A stretch of DNA of 64,000 bases, taken from contig JAJEKV010000011.1 of the NCBI GenBank assembly GCA_021234155.1, positions 1,298,001 through 1,362,000 of the forward strand, in the 5' to 3' direction. The notes beneath the pieces were generated by a model. The model saw nothing but the letters and a program-made list of their open reading frames with translations, was not told the origin of the DNA and ran no database searches. Of this stretch, positions 1 through 11,405 are shown one piece after another. This DNA is from Isoetes taiwanensis (Eukaryota; Streptophyta; Lycopodiopsida; Isoetales; Isoetaceae). The translations under genes were made by a program, and so were the position numbers. Position 1 is the first letter of the stretch; each line of letters opens with the position of its first letter.

Positions 1-1094
1 TCTTTTAAAATAGATGCTACAATTATACGTAAAAAATCTTGGTCAAAATGTAGAAAAGATGACAAGAATGATGGTTTACCTCTAAACTTCTGCAATCATA
101 TTTCTTTTTTACAGTTTCTTTTTTGGATCAATTACCAGTCAACCCCAGCTAGGAAAACGAAAAGCGCCTATCAAAGAACAATACTAAAACTAAAAGCATA
201 ATTTACAACGTCCAGAATGGAGAAAAGGGTTCATTGAAGAAATTAGACGAATCAGAAGAAATTAGAGGAGTCCAATAAATCCGCGGCACAAACCTGTGGA
301 TGTTCTTATAAAATTAGTGCCTCTTCTTTAATCAAATCACAGATGCCTTCTGAAAGCTACACATTGGTTCCGATCATATCACTGGGATAAGCTCTTATGA
401 CCGAAAATCCATCTGCTATACTACTTCATGGATGCGACTAAGGAATTGCCGATATTTGGTATACTTTTGTGATTATTTATCCTCTTTTTAGGCTAGTAAA
501 ATATGACTCAACTTCGTTATTTATACAAGAAATTTATTGAGGCGACCTTGGCCGCCTCGAACATTTCTCTTACTGCCTCCCATGTGGGGTTGACCGCTAT
601 GCAATGCTTGCTTAACAATTTTATTTTGCCAGTTCAAAGTGATGTGGAGAAGGACTTTAGCATGAATTTTAAGTGACAAAGATTTTTGTGCATCGGAGCC
701 CGTAGGATGCATTGATGCTATTAACTTACAATCGAGCTGGTCATGGTTTCTTCGTCTCAAGGCCAAGTCCAAATCTAGAACCTCTTCCAACCGTCATTTT
801 TGAATCTCGCCTAATAAATAAAGAGTTGACTCATTAGCTTGCAAATGAATTGTCACCATTTCATTAGGTTGTGATTGAGATGTCACAATTAAAACATTGA
901 GTTGAGAGACGACAATTGCTCGTGCTTCGGTGCTCATTATTGCTAGCACGTTAAATCCTCAAGGATGCTCTATAATAATACTACAGAAGAAGACCTCCTT
1001 ATGTAGTAAATTGAGATCTGTAATATCTCATGGAGATTCAAGTTCATCAGCGTAGAGCAAATGGCTGTGACAGGTTGAAAGCTTAATAGGCCGA
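1..1094. other. Intergenic, nothing recognised
   Basis: AT-rich sequence without a recognisable gene. An 89-codon open frame on the minus strand (521-790) has no motif I know and no supporting splice or codon signal, so I do not call it a gene. Confidence 0.5.
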
Positions 1095-1289
1095 CACTAC
1101 TACAAAAATAGGTAGAAATGGCACAAAAGTGACATTTATCCTCCGCCCTTTTACCGCGTATAAACGTCACTTTTGTGCCATTTATAACGTTTGTGCTCCC
1201 CAAATGGCACAAAAGTGGCGTTTATCTGCGGTAAAAGGCGGAGGATAAATGTCACTTTTGTGCCATTTCTACCTATTTTTGTAGTAGTG
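1095..1289. mobile_element. CACTA-type MITE (complete, 195 bp)
   Basis: The element begins CACTACTACAAAAATAGG and ends with its reverse complement. Most of the sequence is one long inverted repeat (about 80-bp arms) around a short AT-rich centre. The trinucleotide CGA directly precedes it (1092-1094) and directly follows it (1290-1292). CACTA termini and a 3-bp target duplication are hallmarks of the En/Spm superfamily. There is no coding capacity, so it is a non-autonomous foldback derivative. The arms match almost perfectly, which suggests a recent insertion. Confidence 0.85.
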
Positions 1290-2048
1290 CGAGAATATCA
1301 ATAGTTAATTGGCCCACAGTTGCCGTGAAAGAAACGCATTGGCAATGTATTCTTTCCACTTCTTTATGTTCTTGCCTAGTGGCTGGCGCCCTGGAACGTA
1401 GACACACATAGGTGCGTCCAGGTGCACACAGACGCCGGCGGGGATAGGCTGAGGGGGTACTTGGACTCTTGTTTCCTGGGGAAGCTCTGGGACCACTATG
1501 CTCTGGAACAGATAATAGTGGCACACTACAAACAGCACATAAACCCCACCCTGGTTCGAGGCCCACAGCTCTACCTGCGTTCTCAGTTGCCCATGAAGAA
1601 GCGCAGGATTATCGCGTCCATTCGAACAGGGGCCCACCATCTTCGGCTTGAGACGGGTCGGTGGGTTGGAGAGCCGCGCCAGGACAGGCTTTGTTAGTGT
1701 TGCCCGCTGGGGGTTGTTGGGGATGAAAGCCATGCCTTCCAGAGCTGTCCAGCCTATAGTCAGATTCGGGCTCGCTACATTCTCTTGGTGCGACACAGTG
1801 CGCCCTTACCCGCACGAGCTACTCGATGCAGCGGTCGGTTCGATCCCTTGGCTCCTACCTCCAGAAGGTTTTGGATCTGTGGACTCACCTCGGCCCCCGG
1901 GTGCCTACCTGAGGTGCCAGGAATTCATGTGTATATATATGTATATTTGTGCGGTTGCCGGCCGGTTTTGTTCTTTGCGGCGGTTTTTCCCTCCCTAGGG
2001 AGGGGGGTTATCTGGGTAGCAACGGGCTGGCTACACCCCGTGTAATTT

Positions 2049-2098
2049 GGGTCCCATAGGCCGATTGGCCTCCGGGTCCCATAGGCCGATTGGCCTCC
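2049..2098. repeat. Tandem 25-bp direct duplication
   Basis: Two perfect adjacent copies of a 25-bp unit containing CATAGGCCGATTGGCC lie near the 3' end of the retroposon. They may be a feature of its 3' UTR. Confidence 0.9.
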
Positions 2099-2117
2099 GC
2101 GGACAATAAAGAACCAA

Positions 2118-2182
2118 CCTTCCTCCCTCCCTCCCTCCCTCCCTCCCTCCCTCCCTCCCTTCCTTCCTTCCTTCCTTCCTTC
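2118..2182. repeat. (CTCC)n / (TTCC)n microsatellite tail
   Basis: About ten CTCC units pass directly into about five TTCC units. It ends exactly at the inferred right target-site duplication, so I read it as the tail of the retroposon rather than an independent microsatellite. Confidence 0.9.
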
Positions 2183-2194
2183 AAGAAACGCATT

Positions 2195-2783
2195 TATATT
2201 TCGCCTAAGAAAACAAAATTTCAGCTTCAATGGAGTTGTAGAAAAAAAAAGATAAAAATCCTATATTATAAATTTTTAGTGTAAGCGTTGGACCCAGCCC
2301 TAAATTCTATGGCCAGGATTTTATCGCATCAAGCGGTGACGATGATGCCATGTAAGAATTCCCTTTTTTCCTTCGAACGGTTCTCTTCTCGCTGCGGATG
2401 ATGCGCCGCCATAAGCATCCTCTGCTATGCCCTTTCTTCACTTTTGCCTTTGCCTTTTACACAAGTAAGGGATGTGGCAATGGTTGATGATTTCTCTAAC
2501 ATTCTAAAGGAACATTGTAGGCCAGATCAGTACACAGAGGATGCTCTCAGGATTCTAGAAACAATGTCAGAGTGTGAATTGGGAAAGGAAACCACTGAAA
2601 TGGTAAAAAAATATTGCAAAGGTCAGCTACAATGGTTAAGGGAGACTTTTCATACTTCAGGACACAGAGATAGAATGCAGAAGTTGATTCAGGATTAACA
2701 TATGTTAAGTTGATTCAGGTTAAGTTGATACAGACCAGATTCATGCAGTTTACAGGTTATATATTGAAATAGTGAAGACTTAT
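2195..2783. other. Unassigned; one short ORF
   Basis: The segment between two mobile elements. The frame at 2444-2698 (+) encodes 84 residues rich in charged residues and could be an exon relic (ILKEHCRPDQYTEDALRIL is protein-like). I do not recognise the family. Confidence 0.25.
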
Positions 2784-3003
2784 AACAAGGTGACGGTGCA
2801 AACGCACTAATGACCTGTGGTGCAATTGCAGATTCCTTTTTCAAAAACACCAAAATTTGGTACTTTTGGCATATTTTTTAAAACATAAGAACAAAAAAAA
2901 AGGTCGCACATTGAAAAGAACCATTTTTGGAGTGCGTGAAAATATTGTGGTCAAAGTAGAACAAAAAATGGGCTTTTATGATACAAAATACATTACACAT
3001 AGG

Positions 3004-6000
3004 CTATGCGCGCATAGAGACAGACACATTAGTTCAAATACATAGGAGAGATATAAGCTCATGAAAATGTAATCATCACATTTGCATTAAACAAGGCCAA
3101 TTTCGTTTTTAAGCATCAAGCGGAACCTTTTTGAATAGCGATTTGTCTATCTTGGCGCATAGGCGAGAGATAGTCAATTTTAAGTACTCTAGAAAGAATG
3201 CAAGTCAAATAATAAATAATAATGGCACTTGAACTTCGATTAGGTCTGAAGAGTTTTAAATATCAAGTGGAACTTGCTTAGCATGAAGGTTTTCTTTGTT
3301 GTTGTCATCTTAAGTCAATCATTTTAACAATGGTATCAAGTGGATTCCCTTTTCAAATCTAAAATTCATGCCTGTTTTAGGGTCTCAGATGTAAACTTTG
3401 TTTAAAATGACTAATAGCAATGTAAAACAAGCATAATTCAAATCTAAAATTCATGCCTGTTTAAGAGTCTCAAATGTAAACTTTGTTTAAAAGGACTAAT
3501 AACAATGTAAAACAACCACATTTGTGAAGACAACCATAAACACAAGTTGTAGAAAAAAAAAATTATACATTTGAATTGCATTGAAGCGAATGAGAAATCC
3601 GAAAGGCAACATTTATTATATTTTTTAACTTACAAGAAGATCACAAAGCAAGCAACTACAGGAAGATCACAAAGCAAGCAACATATCAACTGACATTAAA
3701 ATCTTTAAAGATCAATTGTTCATCTTTACATAATATATATAAAACCAGGTGTTTGCTTCTGTAAGCGGAAATGTAGATTCCTTCCTTTGATTGTACTTCT
3801 TAACTGGTGTACAAGCATTAGAATTTGATGCATCTTTGCTCAACATTTCCCAATAAGAACTAAAGATTAAAAAATAAAATCTCATGGCATGGACATATAA
3901 ATGCCTATGAGCGCATAGGATCAACGAAAACAAAAAGCACCACTTGTCTATGTGGGCATAGAAAGGAACTCCTAAATAACATGGCATTTCTATAACACCT
4001 AGTTTTGTCAACATCTAGCCTAAACTTGCATAGGGTAGAGCTTTAAAATATATCGCTTGTCCATGCGCGCATAGACAAGCAACAATATTTAAAAGCTCTC
4101 GGCTATGCGCACATAGATAACATTTAAAATCACAGTTCCATTGAATGTAATTAAAATGTGAAGAATCATGTCTGGCCCTTGAGAGGGAAAACCTTTGAGA
4201 AACAATCAGGAAATTTTCAAAGCCTGGTCCTTGAATCCAAATAATTAAATCCTTGAGATCTTTGAAATAATTGATCTTGCTAGAATTATAACAATATTCT
4301 AACAACCTTACTTGAGCATGGGTAGAAAGTTCAGATAAAAGAAAAGGCCATGAATGCTGATCATATCCCTGCAACTAAGTGTTCTAGCTGCAAATTATTA
4401 AACAAAACTATGTTAAAACTCGTAAGTGAATTACTACGTTGTTACAAGAAAAAATTTAAATCATAAAGTTAACCGAACATGCTTCTTTAAATCATAAACT
4501 TATCTGAACACCCTTTTAAAGGCAAGTTGTTGTTCCAGAAACAAAGCAAACAGGCAAAGAGAAGAAATAACTCAGAATATCTCAAATTTTTACCTGAAAG
4601 TGCTTGCAAAATCATCAAAATCCACCTGCGAAATCACCTTCTAAATCACCTCAAACCTCATCTTACAAAAGAAAAACGAACAAATTCATCTGCAAGATTG
4701 TCCTATAATGCTTTTCCATAAGTTTTCAGAGTAGAAACGGCAGAACTACTAGATCAATAGATAGAATCTTCTTACATCGGCAATCATGCTAGGGTTAGAA
4801 AAAGTAAGCCTGCTGCAAAATCTCCAGTTGCAAGATTCGACCTGCTCTTCTGCTAATAAAGCCTTAAAATCCGTCCAAATCTAAAACCCTATTATTCAAA
4901 GAATGAAAACAAGCCCCTTTATCATATTCAGAGCATAAGGATAGCAAGCAAGGAATAGCTCGGCCAAACCTCAGCATATTTAGATCTCAGCCATGGCTCA
5001 TGTACGACGGCAAGGCCTTCGATTCCTTTATCTTCCGAAAGTATGCAACAAAAATGTCCCGAAAGGAAGATCTTCCTCCGACTCAAAATAAGCCAAATAA
5101 GCCGCTAAAGCCGATTTACGTATGCGGCGATAAGCCGATAAGGAAGATCGCCAAATAAGCCGATTTACGTAATGCGGCGAAAAAAAAATAACTTGCTATC
5201 TTGGCGCATAGCATCGAAAACTTTGCCCATCTTGGCGCATAGCCTACCTACCATGTTACCTCCAACCCACCCATTTTTTCTACCATGTTCTTGTTTCTAC
5301 CTACCTAGTTTCATCCCAACCTACCATTATTTGTTTATCTTTTTTTTTTTTTTTTACAAAAGGTTGCAATCTAGGTATCCTAACAATATCTTCTTGACTA
5401 GGCCTACTATGAGCACTAGGTATCCTAATAATATCTTCTTGACTAGGTATCTTCTTGCAATCTAGGTATCCTAACAATATCTTCTTGACTAGGTGTGCAA
5501 AGTGACAACTCGTGTCTTCAAGTTGGTTCTACTTAAGATAGCTCAGTAACATTGTCTTCCTTAGCCACGGGTATACACATGCATAACGTTGTGCTAAGTC
5601 ATGATATTTTGCATTATTGTTAATTCTATAACACTCTTTCCAATGGTTCACACTCTTGTGTAGTCCGCGTGCTTTCATGGGATAGCCTCACAATACTTTA
5701 ACAAACATCCACTACATCACATATTGTTGTGTAGTCATAGTGCTATGCACGCACAGCCTCACAATAATTTTAATATTATAATAACTTATTTATGAGCCTT
5801 GTTGCCACTTCCAACGTTGTAAAACGTAAAATTCATGTGACCATGAAATGCTTAGGACATTCATCAGAACTTTTGGCAACGTGGTATTCAATATGATTTT
5901 TGTAGTCTCCCAGATTTAGCATGATATCTTAAGTTTGCAAAACACCTAAAACTTAAGTTTTGATACACCAATATGCATATTGAAATCAAGAAATTCATGT

Positions 6001-6318
6001 TATGGCATCACACCCAAAAATGGAAGTTTGCATTTAAAATGGAGTGCAATTTTAAATTTGAACTACAAAAAATGGTAGATGTTTAAGGTGATGACCAGTC
6101 CGAAGGAGTTGATGAGTCTGACGACATTCAATACACCTCTTCTTAAAGGCCGTAAGCTACTCGTGTAATTTGAGTATTTGTACAGCTGTACATGACTAGT
6201 TTGTACAATGTTTGTCTTTCAAACTTAGGATCCCTGCTATGCGCGCATAGCATTTTGCAATTTTTGTTTCTTTTGTGTTTTTTATTTTTATTTTTGTGCC
6301 TTGCCCATGCGCGCATAG
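3004..6318. repeat. Ten dispersed CTATGCGCGCATAG-like palindromes
   Basis: Copies lie at about 3004, 3151, 3904, 3948, 4061, 4103, 5200, 5231, 6237 and 6305. Full forms read CTATGCGCGCATAG or CCATGCGCGCATAG; degenerate forms read CTTGGCGCATAG. The copy at 4061 sits in a longer palindrome (CTTGTC...GACAAG). They stand out in AT-rich DNA and all fall inside the 2784-6677 element. Confidence 0.85.
5371..5493. repeat. Three copies of a 32-bp repeat
   Basis: Near-identical 32-bp units containing CTAGGTATCCTAA and CTTCTTGACTAGG occur at 5371-5402, 5415-5446 and 5462-5493. A run of about 17 T lies just upstream. Confidence 0.85.
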
Positions 6319-6850
6319 CATGTGTGCTCCTTGAGCAATAAAAAATGCATACGGCTCCATTTTAATGTTTTTGTATTCAAAATTTGTCAAGAATTTGCTG
6401 GTTGTTTCATTTTGCCACTTTTTTTATGTGTCCTGAAAACAACTAAATTAGATTATTATTTTTCTACCTAAAATGGGGATGTCAAATTAACAAGACGCCA
6501 ACTTTTTGGTAATTTTGACCCCTAAAATAGCTACCAAATTCGTAAATTTAGGGTCATTTTTTTAATTGACCCCCCAAAATTGGCTTTGAATTTAAAGGGT
6601 ATTTTAGGGAATCTTTGAAAGATTCCTTTTGTGAAATTAAGCCTTGGTCATTAGTGCGTTTGCTAGGTCACCTTGTTTTATATATAACTCGGGCAGACAT
6701 GCCACAATTTTGTACATGTTATACAGGCAGATATGCCACAATTTTGATGTAATTCAGGAACATAAATACATGATCTTCAGGTTACAATTGCATTGATGTT
6801 TTTGTGTGAGTGCTTTTGCTTTAATAGTCAAACTATGAATAGTAATTGAG

Positions 6851-9648
6851 TCAATACCATATGAACATTATTTTTGAATACCAAATGAATAATGAATTTA
6901 AAATTTGAGCTTGGGAGGCTACATATAATCTGTTGGCAAGTGTCTTCACCATAGTATACAACATACCATCCTCTTCATCTGCAATCATTTCAAAGTTAGC
7001 TACTCTTACAAGGTGGCTATACACACTAGCCACAGGCTGGTCATCTAGTAGCTCAAATTTGAACAGATTCAACTCCAAATACATTTCCCCATCCATCCAC
7101 ATAATCCTCAAGCAAAGTGTTGTTCTTTGCCACGTGCACTTCAATACATAAAAATCAACCCCCTCTTCATTATCTTCCTCTGCATTGACAACAAAATTAT
7201 CTTCAACCTCTACCATAGAACTAGCTATGTCATAGTCTTCCTCATCATCCTCTTCTTCATGTTCATCTTCTATCTGCAAGTCTTCATCTGATGCTTTATT
7301 AGCATCATTAGTTGCTTTAATCTTCTTGGTTTTAGTTCGGTAGTAATGTCGTGACTTGGTGGGCAGAGTCCCATTGGAATTGAACACAATTCTCACAGAA
7401 GCATGAGAGAGGTCTATAAGCTATTTTTAAAGTGTTGTCCTTGTCACATGGTCTTATGCAATGGATTTGTGTCGTTCCTTTCAAAATATGACAGTCAAAT
7501 CTCTCAGATCTATCTATTTTTGAGGGATCAATTTCCCAGAAGTACCTGCACATAGTGATGTAAGTGCTTTCAGTGCTGAAACAGTTGAAGAATATTGATA
7601 TCAAAAAATAAAAAAAGAAGACAATAAAAATTTAGGACTGGGAAATATCATGTTTTACATAATGGAGTAGCCCATTAACAACCACATACACAAATAATTT
7701 ATAGATTCATGCCCGTAATTTCTAAGTACTTAAGTGCTTAAGTGCTTTAAGTGCTTCGATTAACTTTAAGTATCAGAGGGAAAACGAAGAAAGTTTACCT
7801 TGTTATGTCATTATCAGTGGGATTGTTGTTGAAGTACCACCTAAGAAATGCAACCACCTTTGCACATTGCAATTTCTTTCCATCATATTTCATCTGTTCC
7901 TTTGTTAGAATCCTTTTGATGACAGCTCCAGCACCATCATGCTCACCTTTTCCATGTGAGCTAGCAAAAAAATTCCAGAGAATATCCTATTGAAGATGTT
8001 TGTGAAACCTACCAAGGAAGTAAAATGGTCTTGAAGATTTAAACTATGAAGAACAGCCATCGCTCCAGAAAACATGTTTGTTATAGTTAATTCCCATAGA
8101 CTTTAGCCAATCTGCATGATTTTGGAGACAATGCTGGACAAACTCAGTATCATGAGTTTTGTCATCACTGATATAGAAGTGAGTCTCCTTCACAATTCCT
8201 TTCAATGAGTTTTTTCTTTTCTCTTTTTTCGCACATTTTTTCTTTTTAATCTCTTTGTCATCTTCTTCCTTCTTTTGTCTTGCTTCTGCCTCTGATTTTC
8301 TCATTCTTCTGTAAGTGATGTGTACAAGAATGGAGACCTGATCGGTATGTCAATGGCAGGATTGAGCTTCTTGTTGAATTTTAAATCCTTAATTCTCTGC
8401 AAAATCTATCACAGAGACAATAGTATCATCTGCAAACCACACTTGCCTCTTCAAACCACACTTTGTACATGTCTGCATTAGACATGCATGCTTCTGCCAT
8501 TCATCATTCTCATCCTTAGCGCACACAATTTGTCTCCAATAATCACTAGTTGATTTGATTATGTGTTCTTTAGCAATACATGTTGGACCCGAACCACAAA
8601 TTCTGCACTTACACAGTCCTCATGTTATTTATGGCTTGCATGGCAAACTCAAGATGCAGATGGTATTGGCAACAACATGTTTCTCTTTCTTGAAGCCTCC
8701 TAATATAGCTTGGTTTCAATCTTTCAAAAGTCTGATGGGATATATCTTCATATCAGGATGTTCCTTTTCAAAAGCAAGGTATAGTTGCAACTGAATCAAA
8801 AAAAAAACAAATTTAGATTTTATAACCATGTAAGAAATATAGAAACTAAAAAAGCATGAGAATAACAAATAAATGGTTCAAAAAATACCTGTGTCACTCG
8901 GGTATTCTCATGCCAAAACCTTCTCACAACACTTATCTCTTCTGGGGAAAGTGCATCAAATCTCTTCTTCCTTGCATGCATTGACATGGATCAAACTCTG
9001 CACATATTCGTCTTCTAAATACCTGGGCTACAATTTTCTTGGGAATTGAAGAAAGCCAGAAATTGCTCTCTGATTAATCCCTTTAACTGTGGAAGCTGCC
9101 ATTTGGATGGTGGTCTTCCTTGCTTGGAGTACATCAGTACTTCTTTGAAATTTTTGTGCCTGCATGGTTTCTCTCACATTGGAAATCATATTCATCACAT
9201 GAAATTCCTTGGGATCCTTTCTGATAACATGTGGTAAATGTTTGATCTTTTTTAAAAAACGGTGTGCTACTCTTCCTTTTGAATCATCATCAGCACAATT
9301 CCTTACAATGTGAAAAAAAGAGCCCTCTAACTCTTTTGAAAGTTTCTGTTGTGTTCTTTGACTCAGAAAATGTTCTTTTTTCTTCTGTACTAAAGGTGCA
9401 ATGTTCTCCTTCTCCAATTCTCTAATCCTCTTTCTGGATTCTCGTTTTCTTCTGGATTCTAGCTCCAAGAAAATTCTTCGTTTAGCAGAATCAATGCTTT
9501 CAGGAGAACTTGCCATGAAATTGATATGATCAAGGAATTGCAATTCTAATTTGTCAGAATTGCAATTGAAATGAACTAGTTTATTCCAGAATTGAAGAAT
9601 GATAGCAAGAACTGATACAAATTTCCGCCATCCAAGAAATCCCGCCAT
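6851..9648 (-). pseudogene. Decayed transposase-like gene with DDD-type motifs
   Basis: Read right to left, protein-coding blocks follow one another. A basic coiled N-terminal part (9028-9648) is followed by a block with EHPDMKISHQTFERLKPSY (about 8660-8790). Next is a C-x2-C...C-x2-C finger-like stretch (about 8430-8600). A lysine-rich linker leads into HFYISDDKTHDTEFVQH and then WSDGCSS-stop-FKSSRPFYFLG (8000-8304). A block with SHGKGEHDGAGAVIKR follows (7800-8000). Last come two C-terminal blocks (7332-7604, 6851-7396) with an acidic linker. The aspartates in the HFYISDD, WSDG and HDGAGA blocks resemble a DDE/D catalytic triad. Similar SDG/HGK-DG proteins occur as unannotated families in plants and animals. 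Two in-frame TAG codons and several frame changes make it inactive, although some breaks are introns (a CACAG|GTATTT donor is visible near 8890). I cannot name the superfamily. Confidence 0.55.
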
Positions 9649-10554
9649 CCGGTAGAATCAACTAAGAAATCAACCTTGGGCCCAAAGAATCAATCCATGT
9701 CATCGATCCCTTCCTCCTCGGAAGAGGATTGCTATTTCTAGAATAACAACCTCATAATTCGTTACTCTAAATTTTGATCGAGGAATAAGCACCTAAAGCA
9801 CTTAAAGCAAGTGTCCGGACAGTGCTTTTGGGGTACCACTATCAAATTTACACCCGAATGGCACTTTTATCCGGATTGGATTGAAGCTTTTATCTGTGGT
9901 ATAGCTCTCTTGCTCAATAAAATCATCGTGGATGTTCTTTGCCTCAGAAGCCAGGACCTGCATTCCGAAAGGGCAGAACCATGTAGACAAAAGCTTCATG
10001 TCAATCATCTCTAATTCCCAATGTTGTTTATTGGAGTCAGGCATCAGGCTTAGCTCTTATCATGTATGATGCTAAGGCCTCATAGAAACTTCTTTCGATT
10101 CCCATTCTGTGAGTTTTTAATTTGGAAAGCCGACTTTTTCATATCGTCCAATGTATTTTCTTTACTACTCTTGGTGAAATAGCTTGGGGAAATAATGGCA
10201 TGCAGGGTCCCATATCCTCTACTTTTCCCATTTCTCATCCGAAGATTTTCATCCGCAATGCATTGTTTTACGCAACAGAGTATTTTCTGTATTGTTCGTT
10301 CCTGTCAGAGTCCTCAGCAACATTCCTTTAGAATGCGGATACCTGGCTAGGAGGAAAGACGATAAGCATTATGTACATTAGAAAGAAATAAATGGTATAG
10401 TTATAAGCTAGAGGCATCTTGCCATGGGTTCATCAAACAAAGAAACTTGCACATGGCTTATTTTCATTGGCAATCTATCGATGCTTAGTTTTTAATTTGA
10501 CATTAATTTATGACTTGCTTTGATGATGTACTATTGCCTTATTTATGACACTAG
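9649..10554. other. No supported gene
   Basis: Several short open frames occur on both strands, but none has a recognisable motif. The segment may include intronic or pseudogene sequence belonging to the ATPase exon that follows. Confidence 0.4.
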
Positions 10555-10633
10555 ATGGAGGCTGCTTAGCAGTTGTTTTGCACACAGGATGTGTAATAAG
10601 CCAGTGCAAACTAATGAGACCATTCTCTTCTCA
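10555..10633 (+). pseudogene. Exon fossil of a P5A-type cation/helix-dislocase ATPase
   Basis: After a CACTAG acceptor the frame reads DGGCLAVVLHTG, then VISQCKLMR, and after a 1-nt deletion ILFS, followed by a GTAAGT donor. This matches the conserved stretch with GGCLAVVLRTGFETSQGKL of plant P5A ATPases (Arabidopsis MIA/PDR2), which act in the endoplasmic reticulum. The exon edges are preserved but the frame is broken and some residues differ (HTGCVIS for RTGFETS). I could not find neighbouring exons. It is a relic of a duplicated or captured gene, or a decaying exon. Confidence 0.6.
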
Positions 10634-11405
10634 GTAAGTTATATGGCAGAATGGTTTTTTCATATGTTTGATGTCTTTTTTTGGCTCCCCACAGGATTGA
10701 AACACGGGTTCTACATTTTGGAATGCTAATAATGACTAAGAGGAACTCAGATATAGGAATTGAACTGATTTGGTAGAGATACCCCTCCAATTTGACTTAC
10801 AGTTGTTGGTGTTTTCTTGTGGCAAGCGTTTTGACAAAACAAATTATGGATCTTATGCCAGCAGGGGGCAAGAATATGTTACTGAGTAGTTTTTTATGGT
10901 AGAAATGAGAATATTGATTCTTGATGGAATGGGATCTGAAAGGATTAGCTTATGAATATGAGAGTGAATAAATGGATGGCTTTATCTCACAGATGATATT
11001 CAGAAATGCCCCCTTTATTTGACATGTTGGTGGAACAAATAGTTTTTACACATTTAGGGAGTGGATAGCGAGGCCAGGATAATTTCTCTCAATAAAAAAA
11101 AAAAATGTTTAGCCAAGATTAACATCATGTAGGCTTTCTGATATTGTGTTTAAACCCCTTGGCTATCAAGCCGTAAAGATAGGAGATTATTTGAGTTACT
11201 GGCTTCCTTCTTAGATTCATAATTTACTGTCTCACTACAAGTTAATAGCACTTAATCTTTGTTGATTTACGATAACATATACAAGTTAGTAGTGCTTAAC
11301 CTATTGACACAGAGAGAATCAATCATCTTATAGTGCATGGTGATGATCTTAAGCAGTTTTATATCTCAAACAAGGCCACCAAAGAAATTTCTATTTGTAG
11401 AACAG
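10634..11405. other. No supported gene
   Basis: AT-rich noncoding sequence between the ATPase exon relic and the left long direct repeat. No motif or repeat was recognised. Confidence 0.5.

Larger units (their letters stand above)
1341..2182 (+). mobile_element. GC-rich retroposon with microsatellite tail and 12-bp TSD
   Basis: The 12-mer AAGAAACGCATT occurs just before (1329-1340) and just after (2183-2194) this block, as expected for a target-site duplication. The block is clearly more GC-rich than its surroundings, contains AATAAA at about 2105, and ends in (CTCC)n then (TTCC)n. A long TSD, a polyadenylation-like signal and a short-repeat 3' tail together indicate target-primed insertion of a non-LTR retroposon, either a 5'-truncated LINE or a SINE. 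A 163-codon minus frame (1305-1796) crosses the left junction and I did not recognise its product. The family is not identified. Confidence 0.7.
2784..6677. mobile_element. DNA transposon, 3.9 kb, 32-bp TIRs, no recognised transposase
   Basis: The terminal 32 bp at 2784-2815 and 6646-6677 are inverted copies differing at 3 positions. Both start AACAAGGTGAC and share GCAAACGCACTAATGACC. TTAT lies immediately outside both ends (2780-2783, 6678-6681), so the target duplication is TTAT or a part of it. The interior is AT-rich with no recognisable transposase, so the element is probably non-autonomous. It carries ten copies of a palindrome-like motif, listed separately, which may be transposase-binding subterminal repeats. 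The superfamily is not assigned. Confidence 0.75.

Noticed and set aside
1925-2284. ORFs with Gly-Arg-Glu or Pro-Ser-Leu repeats
   Set aside because: They are translations of the CTCC/TTCC microsatellite.
6085-6130. GTTGATGAGTCTGACGAC resembling a hammerhead ribozyme core
   Set aside because: The invariant GAAA segment and a consistent stem III are absent, so no catalytic fold is supported.
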